The position numbers and the translations under genes were made by a program. Shown in pieces: positions 36,088 through 45,191 of a stretch of DNA of 64,000 bases. The notes beneath the pieces were generated by a model. That model made no database searches and was not told the DNA's origin. It was given only the letters and a program-made list of their open reading frames with translations. The number at the start of each line of letters is the position of its first letter. Position 1 is the first letter of the stretch. Source of the stretch: an uncultured Tessaracoccus sp. (GTDB lineage Bacteria > Actinomycetota > Actinomycetes > Propionibacteriales > Propionibacteriaceae); NCBI RefSeq assembly GCF_947286155.1, contig NZ_CAMYPD010000002.1, positions 49,425 through 113,424 on the forward strand, in the 5' to 3' direction.

Positions 36088-36978
36088 CTACTTGTCGAGC
36101 TTCGCCACTGCCTCGCGGACGAGGTCAGCCGCCTGCGACGGCGTCTCACCCACGCGCACGCCAGCAGCCTCGAGGGCTTCCTTCTTCGCGCGGGCGGTGC
36201 CGGCCGAGCCGGTGATGATGGCGCCAGCGTGGCCCATCGTCTTGCCGGGAGGCGCGGTGAAGCCAGCGATGTACCCGACGACCGGCTTCGTGATGTTCTC
36301 CTTAATGTAGGCAGCGGCGCGCTCCTCCGCGTCGCCACCGATCTCACCGATCATCACGATGGCGTCCGTGTCCGGATCGTCCTCGAATGCCTTGAGGCAG
36401 TCGATGTGCATGGTGCCGACGACCGGGTCGCCACCGATACCGACGGCGGTGGTGAAGCCGAGGTCACGCAGCTCGTACATCATCTGGTAGGTCAAGGTTC
36501 CCGACTTCGACACGAGGCCGAGTCGGCCGGGGCCGGTGATCGTCGCGGGGATGATGCCGGCGTTCGACTGTCCGGGAGAGATGAGGCCGGGGCAGTTCGG
36601 GCCGATGAGGCGGGTCTTGCCCGACTTCTTGGCAGCGGTGTAGAACTCGACGGTGTCGTGCACCGGGATGCCCTCGGTGATGACGACGACGAGCTCCATC
36701 TCCGCCTCGATTGCCTCGAGCACTGCGCCCTTGGCGAACTTCGGCGGCACGAATACGACGGAGACGTTGGCGCCGGTGGCTTCCTTCGCCTCACCGACGG
36801 TGTTGAATACGGGTACCGGGTCTTCTTCGAAGAGCACCGACTCGCCGCCCTTGCCCGGGGTCACACCACCGACGATGCGGGTGCCGGACATAATCATGCG
36901 CTGCGTGTGCTTACGGCCTTCTTTGCCCGTCATGCCCTGGACGATGACGCGGCTGTTCTTGTCAATGAAGATGGACAT
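36088..36978 (-). CDS. sucD: Succinate-CoA ligase (ADP-forming), alpha subunit
   Basis: The alpha subunit of succinyl-CoA synthetase, 296 residues, carrying the phosphorylated active-site His in GKTMGHAGAIITGSAGTA near residue 245. The CoA-binding start (SRVIVQGMTGKEGRKHTQRM) and GPNCPGLISPGQ are also clear. It follows sucC after 5 bp, so both subunits are made from one message for the TCA cycle. Confidence 0.97.
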   Translation of the reverse strand: MSIFIDKNSRVIVQGMTGKEGRKHTQRMIMSGTRIVGGVTPGKGGESVLFEEDPVPVFNTVGEAKEATGANVSVVFVPPKFAKGAVLEAIEAEMELVVVITEGIPVHDTVEFYTAAKKSGKTRLIGPNCPGLISPGQSNAGIIPATITGPGRLGLVSKSGTLTYQMMYELRDLGFTTAVGIGGDPVVGTMHIDCLKAFEDDPDTDAIVMIGEIGGDAEERAAAYIKENITKPVVGYIAGFTAPPGKTMGHAGAIITGSAGTARAKKEALEAAGVRVGETPSQAADLVREAVAKLDK

Positions 36979-36983
36979 GGGTT

Positions 36984-38159
36984 TCAGTTCCCTTCGCTCG
37001 CGAGTTCGGCTGCCTTGCGGGCAGCGCCGTCCATGGTGTCGACGACGGTAATCAGCGGGTGATTCCGATCGGCGAGGATCTGGAGACCGACGTCGACCGC
37101 GTTGCCGTCGAGACGCACGACGATGGGCAGCTTGGCTTCATCGCCCAGGATGTCGAGGGCGTTCACGATGCCGTTGGCCACGTCGTTGCAGGCGGTGATG
37201 CCGCCGAAGACGTTGACGAACACCGACTTCACCTGGGGATCGGACATGATGATGCGCAGACCGTTGGCCATCACCTCGGCCGATGCGCCGCCGCCGATGT
37301 CGAGGAAGTTGGCGGGCTTGGGCTGGCCGGGGAGATCCTCGCCAGCGCCGGCCACGACGTCGAGGGTGCTCATGACGAGGCCCGCGCCGTTGCCGATGAT
37401 GCCGACGGTGCCGTCGAGTTTCACGTACTGGAGCCCGTATTCCTTGGCCTGCTTCTCGAGGTCTGCCGCACCGGAGGACTGATGGTATTCGTCACGGTCG
37501 GCGTGGCGGAAGTCGGCGTTATCGTCGAGGGTGACCTTGCCGTCGAGCGCCAGCACCAAGCCGGAGGCAGTGCGCACGAGGGGGTTCACTTCGACGAGGG
37601 TGGCGTCGGTTTCCTTGAAGGTCTTCCACAGCTTCTGGAGGACGGCGCCGATGCGCTCGTAGTCCTCCTCCTTGAAGCCGGCTGCCTTGAGGATTTCAGC
37701 GGCCTTGGCCTCGTCGATACCGACGATGGGGTCGAGTTCCACTTTCGCGAGTGCCTCGGGGCGTTCTTTCGCGAGCATCTCAATATCCATGCCGCCTTCG
37801 AGGCTGCACATAGCCAGGAAACAACGCTGGGCGCGGTCGAGCAGGATGGAGAAGTAGAATTCCTCGGCGATCTGCGCCCCGGGGCTCAACATCACGGTTT
37901 CGACGGTGTGGCCCTTGATGTCCAGACCGAGGATCTGCTCAGCAACCTGAGCGACTTCGTCCCTAGACTTGGCGACCTTGACGCCGCCGGCCTTGCCGCG
38001 TCCGCCAGTGCGGACCTGAGCCTTCACGACAACGGTGCCGCTGCCGAGGGTTTCATGGGCTTCGAGAGCTTCATTGACGTTCGTAGCTGTGCGGCCCGGT
38101 AGCACGGGAACGCCGAAGCGTTCGAACAGGGCGCGCGCCTGGTATTCCAGGAGATCCAC
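36984..38159 (-). CDS. sucC: Succinate-CoA ligase (ADP-forming), beta subunit
   Basis: The beta subunit, 391 residues, with an ATP-grasp domain (VVVKAQVRTGGRGKAGGVKV near residue 45) and C-terminal FVNVFGGITACNDVANGIV. It starts with GTG 38159 (MDLLEYQARALFERFGVPV) with an AGGAG site about 8 nt upstream. It is the first gene of sucCD, divergent from the M23 peptidase gene with 174 bp between. Confidence 0.97.
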   Translation of the reverse strand: MDLLEYQARALFERFGVPVLPGRTATNVNEALEAHETLGSGTVVVKAQVRTGGRGKAGGVKVAKSRDEVAQVAEQILGLDIKGHTVETVMLSPGAQIAEEFYFSILLDRAQRCFLAMCSLEGGMDIEMLAKERPEALAKVELDPIVGIDEAKAAEILKAAGFKEEDYERIGAVLQKLWKTFKETDATLVEVNPLVRTASGLVLALDGKVTLDDNADFRHADRDEYHQSSGAADLEKQAKEYGLQYVKLDGTVGIIGNGAGLVMSTLDVVAGAGEDLPGQPKPANFLDIGGGASAEVMANGLRIIMSDPQVKSVFVNVFGGITACNDVANGIVNALDILGDEAKLPIVVRLDGNAVDVGLQILADRNHPLITVVDTMDGAARKAAELASEGN

Positions 38160-38333
38160 TATGACTCCTCAGGGAGGGGATGATTTCTTGCGTCACCAGG
38201 GTACTAGGTGGTCCGCGTACACTTGCAGCTGGCCCCAGGGCATCACATCGGTTGGCAATATCTTGACCCGGTGTTTGAGAATAACCTGAGAAATGCTAAG
38301 GTTCCGTTCGGTTCCAGATTTTTGAGGAGTAAC

Positions 38334-39341
38334 GTGAGCGCAGTTTCCGGAAGCGCACCGCGACGCGGTGTCACCGATGCCATCCTCGACGACGACATCG
38401 AGGACATCACGTCGGCACCCCAGCGCGCGAAGCGCGGCCGTCGCGCACGGAAGCTGGGTAAGGGCGCCATTGCCGGCGTCGTCGCCAGCACCCTCGCCGT
38501 GGGAACCCTCTTCACGTTCGCGTTCGTATCCCGCAGCGGTCAGGACGCATCGCTCGAGTCCATCGATGCCGATGGCGCCGTACCCGCTGCTGCGGTGGAA
38601 GCCGCACGTCTCGGCTTTGCTGACCGCTCGAAGGACGCGTCACGCAGCGCACTGCGTGAGAGCATCAGCGGCGCGGCAGCCAACGAGAACGCCCGCAAGC
38701 GCACCGCATCGATTGACGAGGCGGCGAGCGACGCGCTCGCTGCGGAGACGAAAGACAGCGCGCAGGAGCGCGAGCGTCTCATGGACGAAGACTTGAAGCT
38801 GGTCAGCAAGCAGGCCGCCAAGCTGAAGAAGGAAGCCGAGGAAGCCGAGAAGGCGCTCGAGGCGGCGCGTAAAGCCAAAGGCAATGCCGTGACTGGGATG
38901 AGCACCGAAGATGTCGCTGCACTCAGCTCCAGCGGCGCCTCGATGCCCGTGAAGCAGAACTTCCGGATCGGCGCCGGCTTCGGTCAACGCGGCCTGTGGG
39001 CCCGCTACCACACCGGTCAGGATTTCCCAGCCCCGGTTGGAACGCCGGTGTACGCCGTCTCCTCCGGTGTGGTCCTCAGCTCCACCGCTGGCTCGTGGGC
39101 GGGCACCAACGTGGTGATTCAGCACAAGACTGGAGCCACGCTCTCCGCACACCTGTCACGCCGCGTCGTTTCTCCCGGCGAAGCAGTGAAGCCCGGCCAG
39201 ATCATCGGCTACGTGGGCGCAACCGGCCGAGCCTTCGGCCCCCACCTGCACTTCGAGTACTACCCCAACGGCACCACGCCCGGCGACGTCTACTCTGCAT
39301 CCAACCCGATGACCTTCCTGCGCAGCCTGGGCGCGCGCTGA
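38334..39341 (+). CDS. M23-family (LytM) cell-wall peptidase with coiled coil
   Basis: A 335-residue protein starting at GTG 38334, preceded by GAGGAG; longer frames lack a ribosome site. A basic head (residues about 28-45) precedes one membrane segment (about 46-65), then a helical/coiled-coil region (LVSKQAAKLKKEAEEAEKAL) and a LytM domain. The zinc motifs YHTGQDFPAPVGTPV (HxxxD) and GPHLHFEYYP (HxH) are intact, so it is probably an active peptidoglycan endopeptidase anchored at the membrane. Confidence 0.9.
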   Translation: MSAVSGSAPRRGVTDAILDDDIEDITSAPQRAKRGRRARKLGKGAIAGVVASTLAVGTLFTFAFVSRSGQDASLESIDADGAVPAAAVEAARLGFADRSKDASRSALRESISGAAANENARKRTASIDEAASDALAAETKDSAQERERLMDEDLKLVSKQAAKLKKEAEEAEKALEAARKAKGNAVTGMSTEDVAALSSSGASMPVKQNFRIGAGFGQRGLWARYHTGQDFPAPVGTPVYAVSSGVVLSSTAGSWAGTNVVIQHKTGATLSAHLSRRVVSPGEAVKPGQIIGYVGATGRAFGPHLHFEYYPNGTTPGDVYSASNPMTFLRSLGAR

Positions 39342-39459
39342 GCCTGGTGTCCCGGCCGTGGTGTCGGCCTGCCTGCTCCGCTCCGACCGTCGAGTAGGCG
39401 GCTCTCCCCGACCGTCGAGTAGGCGGCGTAGCCGCCGTATCGAGACGCAGCGAGTGAAC

Positions 39460-39538
39460 AACTTCAAAATCCGTACGCAGATTGACCACCCCCCCGAAAT
39501 CGGGCACTTCACCTCATCTGCGTACGGATTTTGAAGTT
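39460..39538. repeat. Long hairpin with 23-bp perfect arms
   Basis: Arms at 39460-39482 and 39516-39538 are perfectly complementary (begin aacttcaaaatccg). The 33-nt loop starts ttgaccaccccccc and contains its own small stem cccga-aat-tcggg-like. See the findings for the resemblance to loops at 49.9 and 54.6 kb. Confidence 0.85.
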
Positions 39539-39546
39539 TCGTGGCT

Positions 39547-39590
39547 GGTGATTTCGATACGCGCCCTTCGGGCGCTACTCAATCACCGGG
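39547..39590. repeat. REP-like element (TTTCGATACG...CTACTCAA type)
   Basis: Outer arms GGTGATT/AATCACC and inner GCGCCC-ttc-GGGCGC flanked by tcgatac and tactc. A partial second copy (ggcgctactcaatcaccgg) follows at 39601-39619. Confidence 0.8.
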
Positions 39591-39646
39591 GGCTCGCGCA
39601 GGCGCTACTCAATCACCGGAATACGCGACCTGGCGGTACCCCCGCA

Positions 39647-39693
39647 GCCAGATGGTTGAGCCGGCCCGGAGGGCCGTGTCGAAACCATCTGGC
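39647..39693. repeat. REP-like element, diverged copy
   Basis: Outer arms of 11 bp (gccagatggtt at 39647-39657 and complement at 39683-39693) and inner CGGCCC-gga-GGGCCG. The ttgag and tcgaaa flanks match the REP family in reverse orientation. Confidence 0.75.
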
Positions 39694-39699
39694 ACAGAA

Positions 39700-39741
39700 G
39701 GAATGAGGGATTCCACCAAAATAGGTGGAATCCCTCATTCC
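39700..39741. terminator. 18-bp perfect stem with AT-rich loop, terminator-like
   Basis: Arms at 39700-39717 (ggaatgagggattccacc) and 39724-39741 are perfect complements around aaaata. It can end transcripts from either side (M23 gene or pcrA), though no T run follows. Confidence 0.6.
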
Positions 39742-39769
39742 CTATCGACGATGTCCGTCGCTCTGGCTC

Positions 39770-39810
39770 GGTTTCGATACGCCGCCTCCGGCGGCTACTC
39801 AACCACCGGG
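39770..39810. repeat. REP-like element (GGTTTCGATACG...CTCAACCACCGGG)
   Basis: Stem GCCGCC-tcc-GGCGGC flanked by ggtttcgatac and tactcaacc. The same architecture recurs at 39547, 50031 and 54694. It ends 20 bp from the pcrA stop. Confidence 0.85.
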
Positions 39811-39829
39811 AGCGGGTGCGGGCCCCGGC

Positions 39830-42238
39830 TCAGAGCTTCTCCATCGGAGAATGCTTGAGGCTCATGCGCTTCATACCCGCGGAGCCGAAGTCGATGTCGG
39901 CCTTGGCGTCGGCGCCGAACCCCATCACGGCGAGCACCGTGCCGAGGCCGAACTTGGCGTGCAGCACCTTGTCGCCGGAGCTCACTTCGAGCGCTGGACG
40001 CGACGTGCTGCTCTTCCCAAACCCCGCGGACTGCTCCTGCATACGCGACCGCGATTGCCGCGTGCGCGTCGCCGCCGACGCCGCCCACGTCGTCGAGGAT
40101 TCACCCGTGCGCCGCCAATCCAGCACATGGGCGGGGATCTCGTCGAGGAACCTCGATGGGGGGTTGTACATCGGCTGCCCAAACACCATGCGCACTGTGG
40201 CCCGCGACAGGTAGAGCCGCTTGCGGGCGCGCGTGATGCCGACGTAGGCGAGCCGTCGCTCTTCTTCGAGCTCGTCGTTGGACGTCATCGCGCGCTGGTG
40301 CGGGAAGATGCCCTCTTCCAAACCAGTGAGGAACACGGTATCGAACTCGAGCCCCTTCGCGGTGTGCAGCGTCATGAGCGTCACCACGCCGGAGTCGTCG
40401 TCGGGTACCTGGTCGGAATCAGCGACGAGCGCCACCCGCTCCAAAAACGCCTCGATGGAGTCATCAGGCTCGGGCATGCCCGCGATCAGCTCCGAGCCTT
40501 CCTCTTCGTCGAGATCGACGGTGTTCGCTGCGGCGACGAACTCTGCCGCGACGTTCACAAGCTCTTCGAGGTTCTCCAGCCGGGTGGCGTCCTGGGGGTC
40601 GGTCGATGCCTGCAGCTCCGGCACGTACTTCGACTCTTTGAGCAGCCCGAGCAGCACCTCGTCGGCGCTCTCCCCCGCGTCGGCATTGGCGCGCGCCTGG
40701 TCGATGATGTCGACGAACGCCTTGATCTGGTTGAGGCTGCGTGTGGCGAGCTGGGCCTCGTCGGCTCGTCGCAGCGCCTCGAAAAACGGGATGCGTTCCC
40801 GCGCCGCGAGATTCGCGACGGCGGACTCCGCCCGGTCGCCGATGCCGCGCTTCGGCACGTTCAGAATGCGACGCACCGACACGTCGTCGGCGGGGTTCAC
40901 CACAGCCCGCAGGTACGCGATGGCGTCCTTGATCTCTTTGCGCTCGTAGAAGCGCACGCCGCCCACCACCTTGTATGGCAGCCCAACGCGGATGAACACC
41001 TCCTCCAACGCTCGAGACTGCGCGTTCGTGCGGTAAAACACCGCGGTGTCGCCGTAGTTGCTGACCCGCTCATCACGCAGGCGGTCGATCTCCGTCGCGA
41101 TGAACTGCGCCTCGTCGTGCTCCGAATCGGCAACCCACCCGACGATGGGCTCACCCTCGCCGAGATCGCTCCATAGCTGCTTGTCGCGCCGCCCCTTGTT
41201 GCGGGCGATGACGGCGTTGGCAGCGGTGAGCACGTTGCCCGTCGAGCGGTAATTCTGGTCCAGCACGATGGTCTCGGCGCCCGGGAAATCGGCCTCGAAA
41301 TCGAGAATGTTGCGGATGGTGGCGCCCCGGAACGCGTAGATGGACTGGTCGGAGTCACCCACCACCATCAGCTCCGCGGGCTCTACCGTCGGCGTGCCGT
41401 CAGCGAGCCCGACGGTGGCCTCGCCACACAGTTCCCTCACCAGCGCGTACTGGGCGTGGTTGGTGTCTTGGTACTCATCGACGAGGACGTGGCGGAATCG
41501 GCGACGGTACCGCTCGCGCACGTCGGGGAATGCTTGCAGGAGGTTGACCGTCGTCATGATGAGGTCGTCGAAATCCAGCGCTCCGGCTGTTTGGAGCCGC
41601 GCCTGGTAGGCGGCGTAGGCCTCGGCGTAGACCTTCTGTTGCGGGGTGACCGCCTGTGCCTGCGCGGTTTCGTGATCGACGAGTTCGTTCTTGTAGTTGC
41701 TCACTGCATTGAGCACGCTGCGCACGGGGAACCGCTTCGAGTCGGCCTCCAAGTCGCGCAGCACGAGCGACATGAGGCGCTTGGCGTCGGCGTCGTCGTA
41801 GATCGAAAAGCTCTTGGGCAGGCCGAAGCGGTCGATGTCAGCGCGCAAGATGCGCACGCACGCCGAGTGGAAGGTGGACACCCACATCAGCTTCGCCCGG
41901 TTGCCGACGAGCTCAATCACGCGCTCGCGCATCTCGGCGGCGGCCTTGTTGGTGAAGGTGATGGCCAGAATTGAGCCGGGGTGGACGTCGCCATGCCCGA
42001 CGAGGTAGGCGATGCGCCTGGTGAGCACCCGCGTCTTCCCAGAGCCGGCACCAGCCACGACGAGCACCGGACCCCCGGCGTGCGTGACGGCGCGACGCTG
42101 GGGCGCGTTCAAACCATCGAGCAGCTCCTCGTCGGAGACATGGCGAACGCTCCCAGTGCGCTCACGCGGGGGCTCTGCCCCGGATGATGACTCCGGCTGG
42201 AAGACGGCGGCGAGGTCGGGAAATAGCGATTCAGACAT
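39830..42238 (-). CDS. pcrA: UvrD/PcrA-type superfamily 1 DNA helicase
   Basis: A 3'-5' helicase of 802 residues used in repair and replication restart. The motifs are complete: LNAPQRRAVTHAGGPV (Q motif), AGAGSGKTRVL (Walker A), TFTNKAAAEM (Ia), VDEYQDTNHAQY (II), GDSDQSIYAFRGA (III), VTLMTLHTAKGLEFDTVF (V) and VGITRARKRLYL (VI). The start is ATG 42238 (MSESLFPDLAAV); upstream codons in frame are in the divergent promoter region. A C-terminal tail ends in a short conserved domain (GDKVLHAKFGLGTVLAVMG) typical of PcrA. Confidence 0.95.
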   Translation of the reverse strand: MSESLFPDLAAVFQPESSSGAEPPRERTGSVRHVSDEELLDGLNAPQRRAVTHAGGPVLVVAGAGSGKTRVLTRRIAYLVGHGDVHPGSILAITFTNKAAAEMRERVIELVGNRAKLMWVSTFHSACVRILRADIDRFGLPKSFSIYDDADAKRLMSLVLRDLEADSKRFPVRSVLNAVSNYKNELVDHETAQAQAVTPQQKVYAEAYAAYQARLQTAGALDFDDLIMTTVNLLQAFPDVRERYRRRFRHVLVDEYQDTNHAQYALVRELCGEATVGLADGTPTVEPAELMVVGDSDQSIYAFRGATIRNILDFEADFPGAETIVLDQNYRSTGNVLTAANAVIARNKGRRDKQLWSDLGEGEPIVGWVADSEHDEAQFIATEIDRLRDERVSNYGDTAVFYRTNAQSRALEEVFIRVGLPYKVVGGVRFYERKEIKDAIAYLRAVVNPADDVSVRRILNVPKRGIGDRAESAVANLAARERIPFFEALRRADEAQLATRSLNQIKAFVDIIDQARANADAGESADEVLLGLLKESKYVPELQASTDPQDATRLENLEELVNVAAEFVAAANTVDLDEEEGSELIAGMPEPDDSIEAFLERVALVADSDQVPDDDSGVVTLMTLHTAKGLEFDTVFLTGLEEGIFPHQRAMTSNDELEEERRLAYVGITRARKRLYLSRATVRMVFGQPMYNPPSRFLDEIPAHVLDWRRTGESSTTWAASAATRTRQSRSRMQEQSAGFGKSSTSRPALEVSSGDKVLHAKFGLGTVLAVMGFGADAKADIDFGSAGMKRMSLKHSPMEKL

Positions 42239-42302
42239 GGCGTTGCCAAGCCTACTGTGCACCACTGACTCAACGCTTCGTTCGTGGTCTAGGCTGAGCA
42301 CC

Positions 42303-43547
42303 ATGCCTGCACCGTATCGCCCCTCCACTCGCCAGCGTCTGGGCACGGTGGTCAGCCGTGGCGCAGTATTCGTGGTCATCGCGCAGATCATCCTTATGGC
42401 TGCCCTCACCGGCTTCGAGGCACTGCGCAAAAAACACCGTAAATCGCGCAAGTTCCCCACCAGCGAGCCGCAGCCCATCCTCATCGACGGCAACGAACTG
42501 CAGGTGTACACCTACGGCCAAGATCTCTACGAAGACATGATCGAAGCCATCGACGCGGCCACCGACCGCGTCTACTTCGAGACGTTCATCTGGAAATCCG
42601 ACCAATGGGGCAAGCGCGTCAAAGATGCCCTCATTCGCGCCTCCAAGCGCGGCGTCGACGTGTACGTCATCTGGGATACCTTCGCGAACCTCGTGGTCAG
42701 CCGCAAGTTTTACCAGTTCCCGAAAGGCATTCACCAGCTGCGCTTCCCCATCGTTCGCGGCATGTTCGGCCCGCGGAATTGGGGATTCGACCACCGCAAG
42801 CTACTCGTCGTCGACGGCAAAATCGGATTCATCGGGGGCTACAACGTCGGCAGCCTCTACGCCACGGGCTGGCGCGACACCCATCTGCGGGTCGTCGGCC
42901 CCGATGCCTCGGAGCTCGAGAATGCGTTCATCGACTTCTGGAACAACCACCGTCGCAAGCAGCACCCCGTCATCGACCAGAACCCCAGACGGAGCTGGTT
43001 CTCAAAGTTGCGCATCCACCGCAACTCGCCGCGTATCGCGGTCTATCCCATCCGCAATATGTACCTCGAGGCCATCGACCGCGCCACTGATCGCATCTGG
43101 ATGACCCACGCCTACCTCATTCCCGACGACGACCTCATCGACGCACTGCGCCAGGCGTCGCTGCGGGGGGTTGATGTGCGCATCATCGTCCCCGAACGCT
43201 CGAACCACGTGGTGGCCGACTGGCTCTCCCGCGGCTGGTACACGCGCCTATTACGGGCGGGCATCCGCCTCTTCCTCTACGAACACGCCATGGTGCACGC
43301 CAAAACGGCGACGATGGACGGCGCGTGGGTGACCATCGGCACCGCGAACCTCGACCGGCTGAGCCTCGTCGGTAACTACGAGGCCAACCTCGAAATCGCC
43401 GACGAAACCCTCGCCGCCCACATGGAAGAGATCTTCCACATGGACCTGTCGAATTGCTACGAACTTACGCTCGACATGTGGCAGCAACGCTCGTGGGTGG
43501 CGAAGCTCACGGAAGCGTTCCTCAGCCCCTGGCGCCCTATCTTCTGA
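42303..43547 (+). CDS. Cardiolipin-synthase-like phospholipase D family protein
   Basis: A 414-residue protein with one N-terminal membrane segment (about residues 17-38) and two HKD catalytic motifs: FDHRKLLVVDGKIGFIGGYN and HAKTATMDGAWVTIGTANLD. This is the bacterial cardiolipin synthase (Cls) layout, joining phosphatidyl groups at the membrane, although some relatives have other phosphatidyl transfer roles. Start ATG 42303, divergent from pcrA (64 bp). It ends next to the convergent small membrane protein gene with no gap. Confidence 0.88.
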   Translation: MPAPYRPSTRQRLGTVVSRGAVFVVIAQIILMAALTGFEALRKKHRKSRKFPTSEPQPILIDGNELQVYTYGQDLYEDMIEAIDAATDRVYFETFIWKSDQWGKRVKDALIRASKRGVDVYVIWDTFANLVVSRKFYQFPKGIHQLRFPIVRGMFGPRNWGFDHRKLLVVDGKIGFIGGYNVGSLYATGWRDTHLRVVGPDASELENAFIDFWNNHRRKQHPVIDQNPRRSWFSKLRIHRNSPRIAVYPIRNMYLEAIDRATDRIWMTHAYLIPDDDLIDALRQASLRGVDVRIIVPERSNHVVADWLSRGWYTRLLRAGIRLFLYEHAMVHAKTATMDGAWVTIGTANLDRLSLVGNYEANLEIADETLAAHMEEIFHMDLSNCYELTLDMWQQRSWVAKLTEAFLSPWRPIF

Positions 43548-43889
43548 TCACACAAACACGGCGATGGCCGCGTTGAGGAACGTGAGCCCAAAGATCGTGA
43601 AGAAGATGCCGTTGCTGACCTGCTCCTTCGAGCGCTGAGCCAGTACGCAACCAAACACCACCAAAAGCACGACGAGCTTGATTCCCACCTTCATGTGGTT
43701 CACATCTGCGTCGCGCATTTCATTCACAGCGACGAGCAACAGACCACTGATGAGCATCGTCAGCGCTCCGTGCCACATCGCCGGGTTGATGGAACGCACC
43801 GGGCCCTTCAGCTGTACAAAGGCGCCACCAAACAGGGCCGCGAATCCAACCAAGTGCAACAACAGCAGCACATCACGCAGAATCTCCAT
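43548..43889 (-). CDS. Small four-helix membrane protein of unknown function
   Basis: A 113-residue protein of four hydrophobic segments, start ATG 43889 (MEILRDVLLLLHLVGF). The frame extends to 43934, but the extra part is hydrophilic and lies in the promoter region. Similar short integral membrane proteins occur in many actinobacteria; I do not know a function. It abuts the Cls-like gene tail to tail. Confidence 0.7.
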   Translation of the reverse strand: MEILRDVLLLLHLVGFAALFGGAFVQLKGPVRSINPAMWHGALTMLISGLLLVAVNEMRDADVNHMKVGIKLVVLLVVFGCVLAQRSKEQVSNGIFFTIFGLTFLNAAIAVFV

Positions 43890-43986
43890 GGCCCGGACGA
43901 TAACAGCTTGTTTGCTAATGGAGGAAACGTGCACTTTGGTGGGCTAACGCCTTGGATATGAACCCCTGGTGTGCAATGGTGTAGCT

Positions 43987-44247
43987 ATGACTCTTATTGC
44001 GTACCTCGTCGTTGGTCTCATTGCTGGCGCAATTGCGAAAGCCATCGTCCCCGGCAAGCAGGGCGGCGGGTTCATCCTGACTACTATCCTCGGCATCGTG
44101 GGCGCCTTCGTAGGCGGCCTCATCGGCCAACTCATGACTGGCGATTCCTTCGACAACATCTGGTCCATCAGCGGCCTGATCAGCGCTGTCATCGGCGCAA
44201 TCGTCGTGCTCGTAGTCTTCGGGCTCGTGAACAAGAATAAGGCCTGA
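43987..44247 (+). CDS. GlsB/YeaQ/YmgE-family small membrane protein
   Basis: An 86-residue protein with three membrane segments and the glycine-rich family pattern VGLIAGAIAKAIVPGKQGGG followed by TTILGIVGAFVGGLIGQ. The family is called transglycosylase-associated or stress-response membrane protein; molecular role unknown. The start ATG 43987 is chosen over an upstream codon at 43969 because it begins MTLIAYLVVG, typical of the family. A strong terminator follows. Confidence 0.88.
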   Translation: MTLIAYLVVGLIAGAIAKAIVPGKQGGGFILTTILGIVGAFVGGLIGQLMTGDSFDNIWSISGLISAVIGAIVVLVVFGLVNKNKA

Positions 44248-44276
44248 GGCTAAGCCACTTTCCAACGTCTAAACCC

Positions 44277-44310
44277 AGTGCGGGTGGTCACAACTGTGAC
44301 CACCCGCACT
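44277..44310 (+). terminator. Strong terminator after the GlsB-like gene
   Basis: Perfect 15-bp arms (44277-44291 agtgcgggtggtcac and 44296-44310) around a 4-nt loop, then gcatgtttc. It may also stop transcripts from the AbiEi side. Confidence 0.85.
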
Positions 44311-44380
44311 GCATGTTTCAGGACTATCATTCCCACTCGCAACCTCGGATGGCTCCTCGCTGTCGACGAGGGGCGCCGCC

Positions 44381-44531
44381 TTACTGCTTGTCACAGTAGG
44401 TTTTCTCCTCCCACGTTGTCGTACTTGGATTCCACGTCAAGCCATCTGCCATCCCTGCAAGGGCGGGGTCGAATAGCTCACGGGCCAGTTGTGTGAGCCA
44501 TCTCCAGCGCTGCTGCGCTTTCGTACGTCAT
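44381..44531 (-). pseudogene. Relic of an AbiEii-type toxin gene
   Basis: The start ATG 44531 overlaps the AbiEi stop (ATGA) exactly as in intact abiEi-abiEii pairs, and the first residues MTYESAAALEMA look like an AbiEii N-terminus. The frame then ends after 17 codons. In another frame a C-terminal-like stretch continues (QLARELFDPALAGMADGLTW to TYCDKQ, stop at 44381). An internal deletion of most of the toxin with a frame change explains this. The nucleotidyltransferase core is absent, so no toxin can be made. Confidence 0.7.
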
Positions 44532-45184
44532 AGCGTCTCTTCCTCGTCGGCTAGACCCGAATCCGCCAAGAGGCTTCGGTAGAGGTTCTCTGCTCTCTCT
44601 TTCTCGTAGCGGCCCCCTAGAAGCTCCCTAAGCTTCTTGAAACCGAAGCCTCGGTCTGCCTGCCATGCGTCCCGCAGCACGTCGGCAACCAGGGAAAAGT
44701 CCTCGTCATCTACAACAAGGTCAAACACGGTGCGCTCCGGCCGGGTCACAGGCAACCCCTGAACGAACGTCACGTCACTTCGCGGTACTGCACGTTTCGC
44801 GAACCGTACGGCAGTGTTCCTGGTGTTTACCCTCCGGGGCGCGTAGAGCCGGTACGGCGAGACGTGCAGGTCGCCGATTTCGAGAAGGGCCGATGCGGTG
44901 GACCCACCGACGGTGATGCCGTCCCACTCGGCAACGCGCAGCCGCTCGTGGGTGAACCTGGCTGGAGCGGTGAGTTTCCATATCGCCGTGAGCTCGTCAG
45001 CAAAGGACGAGCCGGAGCCAATCATGCGGTAAGCCCCGTGCATGATTCTCTCAATGCGGCCGGATGCTACGGCGTCATGTAGTGCGTCGCGAGGTATACC
45101 CATGCGAGCAGCCTGTGCCGTAGTGAAAACACCCTCTGACTCAGAGAGTCGCGCTATCGCCTCTACATGGTTCGCATTCCCCAT
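44528..45184 (-). CDS. AbiEi-family type IV antitoxin (orphan)
   Basis: A 218-residue protein with N-terminal winged helix (FTTAQAARMGIPRDALHDAV, then GRIERIMHGAYRM) and the AbiEi C-terminal domain (SDVTFVQGLPVTRPERTVFDLV). AbiEi proteins repress their own promoter and counter the AbiEii nucleotidyltransferase toxin. The start ATG 45184 probably begins a leaderless mRNA. Its cognate toxin gene is reduced to a relic, so the protein may now only act as a repressor or as an anti-toxin against incoming systems. Confidence 0.85.
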   Translation of the reverse strand: MGNANHVEAIARLSESEGVFTTAQAARMGIPRDALHDAVASGRIERIMHGAYRMIGSGSSFADELTAIWKLTAPARFTHERLRVAEWDGITVGGSTASALLEIGDLHVSPYRLYAPRRVNTRNTAVRFAKRAVPRSDVTFVQGLPVTRPERTVFDLVVDDEDFSLVADVLRDAWQADRGFGFKKLRELLGGRYEKERAENLYRSLLADSGLADEEETL

Positions 45185-45191
45185 GTTTCAA

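Larger units (their letters stand above)
39342..39829. repeat. Intergenic field of palindromes and REP-like repeats
   Basis: This 488-bp stretch between the M23 and pcrA stops holds no gene I can support. It contains a 20-nt direct repeat (39383-39402 and 39408-39427), a hairpin GGCGGC/GCCGCC at 39422-39436, and four further palindromic elements described separately. Such clustering between convergent genes is typical of REP-like elements. Confidence 0.8.

Noticed and set aside
39383..39427. Two direct repeats of 20 nt that could start a CRISPR array
   Set aside because: Only two copies, 5-nt spacer, part of a REP-like palindrome; no cas genes.
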